Shown in pieces: positions 8,616 through 16,956 of a stretch of DNA of 64,000 nucleotides. Under the pieces are notes generated by a model, which saw nothing but the letters and a program-made list of their open reading frames with translations, did not search any database and was not told the DNA's origin. The stretch spans positions 1 through 64,000 of the forward strand of contig JAKARB010000005.1 in assembly GCA_021819435.1 (NCBI GenBank), read 5' to 3'. Each line of letters starts with the position of its first letter. Positions within the stretch are counted from its first letter, which is position 1. The translations under genes were made by a program, and so were the position numbers. This DNA comes from Pseudomonadota bacterium (GTDB taxonomy: Bacteria; Pseudomonadota; Gammaproteobacteria; Burkholderiales; Burkholderiaceae_C).

Positions 8616-9434
8616 TCAGGCCTGGCGGCGAGCGATGAGGGCAGGGATGTGGGGGGCGCGTGGGCGCTCGGTGAGCTGGTGTTCGACGGTCAGCAGGTGG
8701 TCATTGACCAGGCCGGCGGCGGTGTCGGCATCACGCGCCTCGATGGCTTTGAGGATGGCGATGTGCTCGGCGTGCGAAGTCTCCGCATCGTCTGACGACT
8801 GGTACATCAGGGTGATGAGCGAGCAGCGGGAGACCAGCTCCTGCATGAGGCTGATCAGGACCTGGTTGCCCAGCACACGGGCCAGCTCAACGTGGAAATC
8901 GAACAGCAACTGCGTGCGCGCCTGCACATCGATGCGCTTGACGGCTTCGCGCTCGGCCTTGAGATGGGTTTTGAGGACACGCAGTTGCGCCGGGCGGATG
9001 CTGGCGACGAGCTCGCGCATCATCTGCCCCTCGACCATGCGACGCACGGCGAAAACCTCGCGTGCCTCGGTGATGGATGGCGCCGCCACGAAGGCACCGC
9101 GAGCGGGCTCCAGTCGCACCAGTTTCAACTCAGAAAGGCGATTGAAGGCCTGCCTCACGATGGTGCGCGACACACCAAAGCGGTCGGCGATTTTTTGCTC
9201 GACCAGCTTTTCGCCAGGCAGCAGGCGGTGCTCGACGATGGCGCGGGTCACCGCCAGCACGATGTGCTCAGTGCTGCTGGTGTCTTCGCCCGTGACGGGC
9301 TCGGGTGGCATGGGAATCGCATCGGCATCAGCCTTGGCGAGTGGCGGCCTGCGGCTGGCCGTTGCAGAAGCATGTTGCTCGGCCACCGGGGTGTGGCGAA
9401 CGGGTGGTTTTGACGGCTTGCGTGCGGCGCTCAT
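8616..9434 (-). CDS. GntR-family regulator, FCD (FadR) subfamily
   Basis: 272-aa DNA-binding repressor/activator. A ~50-residue low-complexity N-terminus precedes the winged helix-turn-helix (about 55-118, with KIADRFGVSRTIVRQAFNRL), followed by an all-helical FCD effector domain (about 125-260) containing the His-rich metal/ligand positions (FDFHVELAR, SHAEHIAIL). It is the first gene of the leftward purine operon and divergent from hiuH-puuD, so it most likely controls both. A TGTATACA palindrome, 12 bases before its start codon, is a plausible operator. The effector is probably a purine intermediate. Confidence 0.88.
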   Translation of the reverse strand: MSAARKPSKPPVRHTPVAEQHASATASRRPPLAKADADAIPMPPEPVTGEDTSSTEHIVLAVTRAIVEHRLLPGEKLVEQKIADRFGVSRTIVRQAFNRLSELKLVRLEPARGAFVAAPSITEAREVFAVRRMVEGQMMRELVASIRPAQLRVLKTHLKAEREAVKRIDVQARTQLLFDFHVELARVLGNQVLISLMQELVSRCSLITLMYQSSDDAETSHAEHIAILKAIEARDADTAAGLVNDHLLTVEHQLTERPRAPHIPALIARRQA

Positions 9435-9445
9435 CGTGGTTAAAG

Positions 9446-9453
9446 TGTATACA
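9446..9453. promoter_or_regulatory. Candidate GntR/FCD operator TGTATACA
   Basis: Perfect 8-bp palindrome in the 81-bp gap between the divergent GntR and hiuH genes. FCD-type GntR regulators such as UxuR/ExuR bind palindromes with the same GTATAC core. The same GTATACA core followed by A/T-rich (A)GTTT recurs at 21003-21009 in the xdhA/LysR intergenic region. Confidence 0.45.
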
Positions 9454-9515
9454 GTTTTTCATCCCGGGCACAAGCCTCATCGATTTGGTTTGTGTCTCAA
9501 CCTGTTTTGCATTCC

Positions 9516-9911
9516 ATGAGTGCCCCTTCTTCTTCTGGCGGTCGCCTGACCACCCACGTGCTGGACACCGTGCATGGCACCCCCGCAGCCGGCATGGCCA
9601 TCAGCCTTTATGTGCGGGTGCCTTCACCCGATGGTTGCGCCGATGGGCGCTGGCAACTCTTGCGCCAGGTGGTGACCAACGACGATGGCCGCATCGACGG
9701 CCCCTTGCTGCAAGGCGCTGATTGCAAAGTGGGGCACTACCGGCTGGTGTTCCAGGTTGACGGCTACTTCCGCTCGAAGGGCACGCCGATGCCCGAGGTG
9801 CCCTTCCTGACCGAGGTGCCGCTGGATTTCGGCATCGGCGACGCGCAGGCGCACTACCACGTGCCCTTGCTCGTGAGCCCCTGGTCTTATTCCACCTACC
9901 GTGGCAGTTGA
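9516..9911 (+). CDS. hiuH: 5-hydroxyisourate hydrolase (transthyretin-like)
   Basis: 131-aa HIU hydrolase that converts the urate-oxidation product to OHCU. The N-terminal LTTHVLDTVHGTPAAGM matches the first family signature, and the C-terminal YRGS tetrapeptide is diagnostic of HIUases versus transthyretin. ATG 9516 is chosen; a GTG at 9492 would add 8 residues. The product feeds the UraD domain of the divergent operon. The stop codon is 10 bases before the puuD start, so the two are co-transcribed. Confidence 0.93.
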   Translation: MSAPSSSGGRLTTHVLDTVHGTPAAGMAISLYVRVPSPDGCADGRWQLLRQVVTNDDGRIDGPLLQGADCKVGHYRLVFQVDGYFRSKGTPMPEVPFLTEVPLDFGIGDAQAHYHVPLLVSPWSYSTYRGS

Positions 9912-9921
9912 AGGGCTCGGC

Positions 9922-11157
9922 ATGGACCTGTCTCCCCTCGTCACCTACGCCCTGGACTGGGCGAACCTGCTGCTGCGCTGGGCGCACGTCATCACGGCCA
10001 TCGCCTGGGTGGGCTCCTCGTTCTACTTCGTGTGGCTGGACAACACGCTGACCAAACCGCTCGACCCCGCCTTGCGTGACAAGGGCGTTGGCGGCGAGCT
10101 GTGGGCCGTGCATGGCGGCGGCTTCTACAACCCGCAGAAGTACCTGGGCGCTCCGCCAAAACTGCCCGATCACCTGCACTGGTTCTACTGGGAAAGTTAT
10201 TCAACCTGGTTGACCGGCTTCGCGCTGTTCACGGTGCTGTACCTGTTCAACGCGGGCACCTTCCTGATCGACCAGAGCGTGCACGCGTGGACGCCGGTGG
10301 CGGCCATCCACACCGCTTTGGGTTTCCTGCTCGGCTTCTGGCTGATTTACGACCTGATCTGCCGAACCCTGGGGCGTGGCCCGAATGGCGACAAGGTCGT
10401 CGGCGCGGCGGTGTTCGTGGTCGTGGTGTTCGCGTCGTGGCTCGCTTGCCAGCTGTTCGCTGGGCGCGCGGCCTTCTTGCTGGTGGGCGCGATGATGGCC
10501 ACCTCCATGAGCGCGAACGTGTTCTTCTGGATCATCCCCGGGCAGCGCAAGGTGGTGGCGGCCATGCGCGCCGGCCAGCCGGTTGACCCGGTGCACGGCC
10601 AGCGCGGCAAGCAGCGCAGCGTGCACAACACCTACTTCACGCTGCCGGTGCTGTTCGCCATGCTCAGCAACCACTATGGCTGGGCCTACTCGCACGCGCA
10701 CAACTGGCTGGTGCTGGTGCTGATCATGCTGGCCGGTGCCTTGATTCGGCAGTTCTTCGTGGCGCGCCACAAGACCGAGGTGGCTGGCACGCGGGCGCCT
10801 TGGGGCTGGGCGCTGGCCGGGGTGGCTCTGCTGCTGGGCGTGGCGATCTGGCTGGCCCCAAAGCCCGCCGCGCGAACTTCAGCAACGGCTGCGCCGGTGA
10901 TCGAAACGGCGGCCTCATTGCGCCCGCGCGTCGAAGCCATCATCACGCAGCGCTGCACGCTCTGCCACAACGCCAACCTGGCCAACAAGGGCGTGGCCTT
11001 GCACACGCCTGAACTCATCACGCAGCACGCCCAGGCCATCTACCAGCAGGCCGTGGTGCTCAAGAACATGCCCATGAACAACGCCACGCAGATCACCGAT
11101 GAAGAGCGTGAGCTCATCGGGCGCTGGTTCAAGCTGCAAGGGCAACCTCAGCCCTGA
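9922..11157 (+). CDS. puuD: Membrane urate hydroxylase PuuD with cytochrome c domain
   Basis: 411-aa integral membrane urate oxidase. About eight transmembrane helices form the PuuD domain (starting near LLLRWAHVITAIAWVGSSFY), followed by a periplasmic c-type haem domain with CTLCH at about 345-349. Unlike soluble uricase it passes electrons to the respiratory chain rather than making H2O2, according to family knowledge. ATG 9922 is preferred over GTG 9901 because GAAGGG lies just upstream. It forms an operon with hiuH, giving urate to HIU to OHCU. Confidence 0.93.
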   Translation: MDLSPLVTYALDWANLLLRWAHVITAIAWVGSSFYFVWLDNTLTKPLDPALRDKGVGGELWAVHGGGFYNPQKYLGAPPKLPDHLHWFYWESYSTWLTGFALFTVLYLFNAGTFLIDQSVHAWTPVAAIHTALGFLLGFWLIYDLICRTLGRGPNGDKVVGAAVFVVVVFASWLACQLFAGRAAFLLVGAMMATSMSANVFFWIIPGQRKVVAAMRAGQPVDPVHGQRGKQRSVHNTYFTLPVLFAMLSNHYGWAYSHAHNWLVLVLIMLAGALIRQFFVARHKTEVAGTRAPWGWALAGVALLLGVAIWLAPKPAARTSATAAPVIETAASLRPRVEAIITQRCTLCHNANLANKGVALHTPELITQHAQAIYQQAVVLKNMPMNNATQITDEERELIGRWFKLQGQPQP

Positions 11158-11178
11158 ACTTCTGCATCGCGCTGCCAT

Positions 11179-11646
11179 TCACAGCGGCAGCGCGGTGCGG
11201 TCCACCACGCGGCGCAGCACGAAGCTGGTGTGCACGCCTGTCACGCCCTTGATCTGCGTGATGCGGTTGAGCAGCAGGTGCTGGTAGGCGTCCATGTCGC
11301 GCACCACCACCTTGAGCTGGTAGTCGGCCGTCTGGCCGGTGATGAGCAGGCACTCCAGCACCTCGGGGATGTCGCGGATGACGCCTTCGAGTGCCTGAAA
11401 GCGCTCGGGCGTGTGCTTGTCCATCGAGATGCCGATGAGGGCCATCAGCGACAGGCCCAGCTTGCGCGCGTCCAGCAGCGCGCGGTAGCCGGCGATGACG
11501 CCTGATTCTTCGAGCATGCGCACGCGGCGCAGGCAGGGCGAGGGCGACAGGCCGATGCGGTCGGCCAGGTCTTGGTTGCTGATGCGGCCGTCCTCCTGCA
11601 ATGCGGCGAGGATCTGCTTGTCATGGCGGTCTAAGGTGGGTTCCAT
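11179..11646 (-). CDS. Lrp/AsnC-family transcriptional regulator
   Basis: 155-aa leucine-responsive-type regulator. It has an N-terminal helix-turn-helix (about 18-45, ISNQDLADRIGLSPSPCLRRV) and a C-terminal RAM/ligand domain with ITGQTADYQLKVVVRDMDAY. Start 11646 is chosen because an upstream in-frame start adds 34 residues running into the divergent promoter. It faces away from leuA; together with a perfect inverted repeat in the gap this suggests local control of leucine biosynthesis. Confidence 0.9.
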   Translation of the reverse strand: MEPTLDRHDKQILAALQEDGRISNQDLADRIGLSPSPCLRRVRMLEESGVIAGYRALLDARKLGLSLMALIGISMDKHTPERFQALEGVIRDIPEVLECLLITGQTADYQLKVVVRDMDAYQHLLLNRITQIKGVTGVHTSFVLRRVVDRTALPL

Positions 11647-11662
11647 GGCTTGAATGATGGTA

Positions 11663-11684
11663 TTTTGGCAATATTCTGCCAAAA
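11663..11684. promoter_or_regulatory. Inverted repeat in the lrp-leuA gap (candidate Lrp operator)
   Basis: TTTTGGCA (11663-11670), a 6-base A/T-rich spacer and TGCCAAAA (11677-11684) form a perfect 8-bp dyad. It sits 17 bases from the lrp-like start codon and about 98 bases from leuA. Position and symmetry suit autoregulation plus control of the divergent leuA. Confidence 0.5.
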
Positions 11685-11781
11685 ATGACTGCGTACGTGC
11701 ATGAAATTGGCAGCCTCTGCGCTGGGCTGCGCCATAAGATTCCTGCATCGGTTGAAATCAACACCACCGCAGAGAACCACC

Positions 11782-13461
11782 ATGCTCGCCAACCCGCAGA
11801 CCAAGTACACCGCCTTCCCGCCCGTCGGCTTGAAGGACCGCACCTGGCCCAACCAGGTCATCAGCCAACCGCCCGTGTGGATGAGCACCGACCTGCGCGA
11901 CGGCAACCAGTCGCTCTTCGAGCCCATGAACGGCGAGAAAAAGCTGCGCATGTTCCAGACGCTCTGCGCCATCGGCTTCAAGGAAATCGAGGTGGCTTTT
12001 CCCTCGGCGTCCGACACCGACTTCGGCTTCGTGCGCAAGCTCATCGACGAAAACCTCATCCCCGAAGACGTCACCATCGAGGTGCTGACCCAGGCGCGCG
12101 AGCACCTGATCCGCCGCACGATGGAATCGGTGCGCGGCGCCAAGAAGGCCATCGTCCACGTCTACAACGCCACCTCCAAGCCCTTCCGCGACATCGTCTT
12201 CAACATGAGTCGCGAAGAGGTGCGCGACATGGCCGTGGCCGGCGTGAAGCTGGTGCGCGAGATCGCGGCCACCATGCCCGAAACCGAGATCCAGCTCGAA
12301 TACAGCCCCGAGACCTTCACCGGCACCGAGCTCGACTTCGCGCTGGAGGTGTGCGACGCCGTGACCGCCGCCTGGGGCGCCACGCCTGAACGCAAGGTGA
12401 TCTTGAACCTGCCGACCACGGTGGAGCTGACCACGCCCAACGTCTACGCCGACCAGATCGAGTGGATGCACCGCCACCTGGCCCGCCGCGACAGCGTCGT
12501 CTTGAGCCTGCACCCGCACAACGACCGTGGCACCGCTGTGGCCGCCGCCGAGCTGGGCCTGATGGCCGGCGCCGACCGCGTCGAAGGCTGCCTGTTCGGC
12601 AACGGCGAGCGCACCGGCAACGTCGACATCGTGACCCTGGCCATGAACCTCTACACCCAGGGCGTGCACCCGGGGCTGGACTTCTCTGACATCAACGCCG
12701 TGGTGCGCACGGCCGAGCATTGCACCCAACTGCCCGTTCACCCACGTCACCCTTACGCGGGCGATTTGGTCTTCACCGCCTTCTCGGGCTCCCACCAGGA
12801 CGCCATCAAGAAGGGCTTCGCTGCACGGAACTCACAAGGTTCTGAGGCGGGCGAGCAACTGTGGAACATCCCGTACTTGCCGATTGACCCGGCTGATCTC
12901 GGCCGCAGTTATGACTCCGTGATCCGGGTCAACAGCCAGTCGGGCAAGGGTGGGGTGGCTTATTTGCTGGAAGCCGACTTTGGCGTGGTGATGCCGCGCC
13001 GCATGCAGATCGAGTTTTCAAGCGTGGTGCAGGCGGTGGCCGACAGCCAGGGCGGCGAGCTCAGCTCGGATGACATCTGGCGGATCTTCTCGGATACCTA
13101 CATTGTGCAAGGCGAGCGCGAGCCCTGCCGCGCTGTGCGCGTGTTCGAGCAGGACGGTGGTCAGGCGATTGAGCTGACGGTGGAGATCGACGGCCAGGAG
13201 CGCACCTTGCGCGGCCATGGCAATGGCCCCATCCATGCTGCGGTGCAAGCCTTCGCGTCTGCTGGCATCGCGGTGGAGGTGCACGGCTACGAAGAGCGCT
13301 CGATGGCAGGTGCCCACGACGACGGCAGCGCGAAAGCCTGTGCGATCGTCGAAGTGGGGGTGGGTGGCCGCTCGACCTTCGGGGTGGGGGTGGACGCGAA
13401 CATCGTGACGGCGTCCATCCAGGCGCTGTGCGGCGGGGTGCGCAGGGCCAGCTCGCTCTGA
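11782..13461 (+). CDS. leuA: 2-isopropylmalate synthase, LeuA type 2
   Basis: 559-aa first enzyme of leucine biosynthesis, condensing acetyl-CoA with 2-oxoisovalerate. The TIM barrel starts with [11 protein letters not shown] (metal-binding Asp) near residue 36 and contains the HPHNDRGT metal-binding segment. The C-terminal ~130 residues form the LeuA dimer/allosteric domain, ending with [16 protein letters not shown]. Length matches the long type 2 class rather than ~510-aa type 1. ATG 11782 is chosen over an upstream in-frame start adding 27 residues. It is a biosynthetic island between two halves of the purine catabolic region. Confidence 0.95.
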   Translation: MLANPQTKYTAFPPVGLKDRTWPNQVISQPPVWMSTDLRDGNQSLFEPMNGEKKLRMFQTLCAIGFKEIEVAFPSASDTDFGFVRKLIDENLIPEDVTIEVLTQAREHLIRRTMESVRGAKKAIVHVYNATSKPFRDIVFNMSREEVRDMAVAGVKLVREIAATMPETEIQLEYSPETFTGTELDFALEVCDAVTAAWGATPERKVILNLPTTVELTTPNVYADQIEWMHRHLARRDSVVLSLHPHNDRGTAVAAAELGLMAGADRVEGCLFGNGERTGNVDIVTLAMNLYTQGVHPGLDFSDINAVVRTAEHCTQLPVHPRHPYAGDLVFTAFSGSHQDAIKKGFAARNSQGSEAGEQLWNIPYLPIDPADLGRSYDSVIRVNSQSGKGGVAYLLEADFGVVMPRRMQIEFSSVVQAVADSQGGELSSDDIWRIFSDTYIVQGEREPCRAVRVFEQDGGQAIELTVEIDGQERTLRGHGNGPIHAAVQAFASAGIAVEVHGYEERSMAGAHDDGSAKACAIVEVGVGGRSTFGVGVDANIVTASIQALCGGVRRASSL

Positions 13462-13753
13462 TCAATTTCTTACAAGGCGGTCAAAATCGAGAGTTCGCGA
13501 GGATGCCGGGGCGGGCGGAGGTTGTAAAGATGACGCACTGAACTCGAGGGCGTCTTTTGATAGGGCACCTCAGGTTCCATGCTGACTGCCTTCGCTCCAA
13601 TGCAGGCATGCCGACACTGATTCCCCCTTATATGAGGGTTTGCTTCAGGCTGGCCGGCTGGATTACAAAAAAGCGTCCGAATTAAATAGCTTCAAGCTTG
13701 CCGGGAAGTTTCGGGTTAAGCGTCACGAACGAACTCACTAACAGGGGTTTCTG
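13462..13753. other. Intergenic region upstream of the second PEP-CTERM-like gene
   Basis: 292 bp without a gene. No clear terminator for leuA was found. TTGTAAAGATGACGC (near 13522) and TTACAAAAAAGCGTCC (near 13663) loosely resemble the TGTAA-n-CGAC-type elements that I recall upstream of some PEP-CTERM genes; this is weak. The region is less GC-rich than its surroundings. Confidence 0.3.
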
Positions 13754-14515
13754 ATGTTTTGTGCTTCCAATTCCCGCCCATTCATGTCCACTCACGTGGT
13801 TCGTGCCGCCCTCGCTGCGTTGACCTTTGGCGCTGCAGCCTTACCCCAAGCCTGGGCCACGGGTATCCCTGGCCAGGGCACCTGGGAGACCGATCTTGAG
13901 GGGCGTTATCTATCGGCAGACCACAGCCATGGCTTTGACGCCTTCTATGACAAGGCGCTGGACGTCACTTGGCTTGCCAATGCGGGCGCGTTTAAGGGCA
14001 CTTGGGGTGGGGCCCAGTATTGGGCTGCCCACCTTGATGTGGATGGCGTGAGTGGCTGGCGCCTACCCATCATGGTAGACACGGGTGCCCCTGGCTGCGC
14101 GGGATATGCCTACGTTGGTACCGATTGCGGCTACAACGTGGACCCGGGTACATCAGAGCTGGTCCACATGTTCTACGTCACGCTTGGCAACAAGGCTCGC
14201 TATGACACCTTGGGCCACAAACAAACCGGTTCGTTTAACTCGGGCCCGTTCTCAAACCTTGCCGTGGATATTTATTGGTCCGGCGTAGCATACGGGCCCG
14301 ACACAGATTTCGCCTGGGCCTTTGTTACCACTGACGGAGCACAGGCCCGTCCCAAAAAGCTCAGTTCGTATTACGCATGGGCTGTTCACTCAGGAGATGT
14401 CGCCGAGGTGTCCGAGCCGCCATTGGGTGCCTTGGCGCTGTTTGGCTCCGGCGTAGTTCTGGCTGCGACGGGTCGGATGAAAAGGTGTGAGCCATCAGGA
14501 CGTGTGCGACGTTAA
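13754..14515 (+). CDS. Exported DUF1566-like protein with degenerate PEP-CTERM tail
   Basis: 253-aa predicted secreted protein. ATG 13754 has AGGGG 6 bases upstream and is followed by a signal peptide (about 12-34, cut after QAWA). The mature part contains ALDVTWLANAG, a Trp-rich block and SGWRLP, as in DUF1566/Lcl-C domains often found in PEP-CTERM proteins. The C-terminus looks like a worn sorting signal: SEPP instead of PEP, a hydrophobic helix (LGALALFGSGVVLAATG), then RMKRC and an extra basic tail. Function unknown; likely cell-surface or biofilm associated. Confidence 0.7.
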   Translation: MFCASNSRPFMSTHVVRAALAALTFGAAALPQAWATGIPGQGTWETDLEGRYLSADHSHGFDAFYDKALDVTWLANAGAFKGTWGGAQYWAAHLDVDGVSGWRLPIMVDTGAPGCAGYAYVGTDCGYNVDPGTSELVHMFYVTLGNKARYDTLGHKQTGSFNSGPFSNLAVDIYWSGVAYGPDTDFAWAFVTTDGAQARPKKLSSYYAWAVHSGDVAEVSEPPLGALALFGSGVVLAATGRMKRCEPSGRVRR

Positions 14516-14602
14516 ATGCCTCTGGATGTTTGTGACGTCACCTCGCATTGAGCCTCCATGCTGCATGGCTACGGGCATTTTGCGTGTTATGACAAAAGTT
14601 GT

Positions 14603-16009
14603 TCATCGCTGAGCCAGCAGTTTTGCCAACAAGGTGTGTCGTTCTACGACGGCCCCCATCTCCACTGTGGTGACCCGCCCACGCTCAGCCACCACCCGCC
14701 CATTCACAATCGTCCAAGCCGTTGGCTCCCCATGGCACATCAGCAAGGCCGCCACCGGGTCATGCACCGCCGCCCCGGCCATGCCCAGCGTGCGCGTGTC
14801 AAAGATCGCCAAGTCAGCCGCAAACCCGGGCGCAATCTGCCCGATGTCCGTGCGCCCCAGCACCTCGGCCCCACCGCGCGTCGCCACACGCAAAGCCGCA
14901 CGCGCACTCATGTCCGCCGGCCCATGGTCACACCCGAAGGGCTCCAAACTCCGCCCCACCCGCGCCAGCAGCATCGCTTGCCGCGCTTCGGCCAGCATGT
15001 GCGCGGCGTCGTTGCTGGCTGAGCCGTCCACGCCCAGGCCCACGGGCACGCCGGCGTTGAGCATGCGGCGCACGGGCGCGATGCCCGAGGCCAGGCGCAT
15101 GTTGCTGCAGGGGCAGTGCGCCACGCCCGTGCGGGTGGCGGCAAAGCGGCCGATGCCGTGTTCGTCCAGCTTCACGCAGTGGGCGTGCCACACGTCGTCG
15201 CCCAGCCAGCCCAGGCTTTCGGCGTATTCGGTGGGCGTCTGCTTGAACTTCTCGCGGCTGTAGGCGATGTCGTGGTCGTTCTCGGCCAGGTGGGTGTGCA
15301 GGCGCACGCCACGCTTGTAGCTGCGCGCCAGGTTGGCCGATTCGCGCATCAAATCCGGGCTGACCGAAAACGGTGAGCACGGCGCCAGCGCGATGCGCGT
15401 CATGCTGAAGTCGCGCTCGTCGTGCCAGGCTTCGATCAGGCGCTGCGAGTCTTTGAGGATGTCGGCCTCGCGCTCGACCAGGCTGTCGGGCGGCAGGCCG
15501 CCGTTCGATTCGCCCACGCTCATGCTGCCCCGGCTGGCGTGAAAGCGCATGCCGATTTCCAGCGCCGCTTCGATGCTGTCGTCCAGCCGGCAGCCGTTGG
15601 GGTAGAGGTAGAGGTGGTCGCTGCTGGTGGTGCAGCCGCTGACCAGCAGCTCGGCCATGGCCACCTGGGTCGACACCCGCACCATCTCGGGCGTCAGGCC
15701 CGCCCAGATGGGGTAGAGCGTGCGCAGCCAGGTGAAGAGCTCGGCGTCCTGCGCGGCCGGTATGGCGCGCGTCAGGCTTTGGTACATGTGGTGGTGCGTG
15801 TTGACCAGGCCGGGGATGACGACGTGGCCGCGCGCGTCGATCACGTCGGTGGCTTGGGCCAGCAAGGCGGGGTCGAGGTCGGCCGTGGGGCCGCAGGCCA
15901 CGATGCGGGGGCCTTGGATGAGCACGCTGGCCTGGCGCCATTCGGTGCCGGCGTCGTCCATGGTGGCGATGCAGTCGGCGTCTTTGATCAGCAGGGTGGG
16001 CGGGTTCAT
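14603..16009 (-). CDS. 8-oxoguanine deaminase (guanine-deaminase-like amidohydrolase)
   Basis: 468-aa Zn amidohydrolase of the cytosine/guanine deaminase superfamily. HxH metal ligands are at about 72-74 (NTHHHMYQSL); further ligands are in LHTHLAEND, WHAHCVKLDE and the Asp of LGVDGSASND. The SNDAAHMLAEARQAMLL stretch is characteristic of the 8-oxoguanine deaminase group (EC 3.5.4.32, product uric acid). It starts 5 bases after xdhC, so it belongs to the xdh operon. It would feed oxidised guanine directly into the urate pathway; ordinary guanine deaminase activity cannot be excluded. Confidence 0.82.
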   Translation of the reverse strand: MNPPTLLIKDADCIATMDDAGTEWRQASVLIQGPRIVACGPTADLDPALLAQATDVIDARGHVVIPGLVNTHHHMYQSLTRAIPAAQDAELFTWLRTLYPIWAGLTPEMVRVSTQVAMAELLVSGCTTSSDHLYLYPNGCRLDDSIEAALEIGMRFHASRGSMSVGESNGGLPPDSLVEREADILKDSQRLIEAWHDERDFSMTRIALAPCSPFSVSPDLMRESANLARSYKRGVRLHTHLAENDHDIAYSREKFKQTPTEYAESLGWLGDDVWHAHCVKLDEHGIGRFAATRTGVAHCPCSNMRLASGIAPVRRMLNAGVPVGLGVDGSASNDAAHMLAEARQAMLLARVGRSLEPFGCDHGPADMSARAALRVATRGGAEVLGRTDIGQIAPGFAADLAIFDTRTLGMAGAAVHDPVAALLMCHGEPTAWTIVNGRVVAERGRVTTVEMGAVVERHTLLAKLLAQR

Positions 16010-16014
16010 CGGGC

Positions 16015-16956
16015 TCAGGCGGTGCGCTGCAGCAGCTGTGCCACCACCGAGATGGCGATGACGGCGGGCTCCTTGCCGGTCAGCTCTGGCAGGCCGATGG
16101 GGCAGGTCAGGCGGGCCAGGGCTTTGTCGGGTACGCCCATGGCTTCGAGCCTGTGCATGAACTTGGCGCGCTTGGTTTGCGAGCCGATCAGGCCCGCGAA
16201 GGCGAAGTCACCGCGCTGCAACACGGCGTGGATGATGCGCAGGTCCAGGTCGTGGCGGTGGGTGAGCACCAGGTGGCAGGCGCCGGGCGGCGCGTCGGCC
16301 ACCTCGGTTTCGGCCTGCTCGGTGTTGACGAAGCGGATGTGCGGCGGCAGCGCCGCGATGGCGTCAGGGGTGGGCAAGCCGGGCGCATCCGCACCGCAGG
16401 TTTCGTGGTCGTCGGCGCGTTCGTCGATCCAGCGCACGGTGCAGTCGATGTCGGCCAGCAGCTTGACGATGGCCTGGCCCACGTGGCCCGCGCCGTGCAG
16501 TTCAAGGTGGAAGCGGGGCTCGGGCAACGTCCAGGCTTGCAGCGTGGCTTTGGTGAGCGGCTCGAAGGCCAGGTCGACCACGCCGCCGCAGCATTGGCCC
16601 AATGTGGGGCCGAGGGCGAAGGTTTGCTGCCAGGCGGCCAAGGGCTTGTTGGCGGCCTGCATCGGGGTGTGCGGCAGGGCATCCCTCAGGTCGGCCTTCA
16701 GTGGCTGCATTGGCGCATGCGCGGTGGCCTCGGCCAGGGCCTTGCGCGCCAGGTCGATGGCCTGCCATTCCAGGTGTCCGCCGCCGATGGTGCCCAGCAC
16801 TTGCTCGTTGCCAATGAGCATGCGCGCGCCGGTCTCACGCGGTGCGGAGCCGCGCACGGCGTGCACGCGGATCACCAAGGCCGGCCTGGCGGCTTGCAGC
16901 CACTGCGCCGCGACATGGCGCAAGTGGCGGGCGGTGAGGGCGCTGGCAGAAGGCAT
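16015..16956 (-). CDS. xdhC: Xanthine dehydrogenase accessory protein XdhC
   Basis: 313-aa chaperone that sulfurates and inserts molybdenum cofactor into xanthine dehydrogenase. The XdhC/CoxI N-terminal domain contains HAVRGSAPRETGARML and GTIGGGHLEW; the C-terminal Rossmann domain starts at LELHGAGHVGQAIV. The start is fixed by an ATGA overlap with the xdhB stop (bases 16954-16958), implying translational coupling. The reading frame is also open upstream, but those residues are antisense noise over xdhB. Confidence 0.93.
   Translation of the reverse strand: MPSASALTARHLRHVAAQWLQAARPALVIRVHAVRGSAPRETGARMLIGNEQVLGTIGGGHLEWQAIDLARKALAEATAHAPMQPLKADLRDALPHTPMQAANKPLAAWQQTFALGPTLGQCCGGVVDLAFEPLTKATLQAWTLPEPRFHLELHGAGHVGQAIVKLLADIDCTVRWIDERADDHETCGADAPGLPTPDAIAALPPHIRFVNTEQAETEVADAPPGACHLVLTHRHDLDLRIIHAVLQRGDFAFAGLIGSQTKRAKFMHRLEAMGVPDKALARLTCPIGLPELTGKEPAVIAISVVAQLLQRTA

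Noticed and set aside
13522-13680. Possible sigma-54 promoter before the second PEP-CTERM-like gene
   Set aside because: The closest GG...GC spacing is 11 rather than 10 bases and lacks TTGC; not reported as a promoter.
14532-14541. Palindrome GTGACGTCAC after the PEP-CTERM-like gene
   Set aside because: Between converging genes, with no T-run and no promoter nearby; likely chance.
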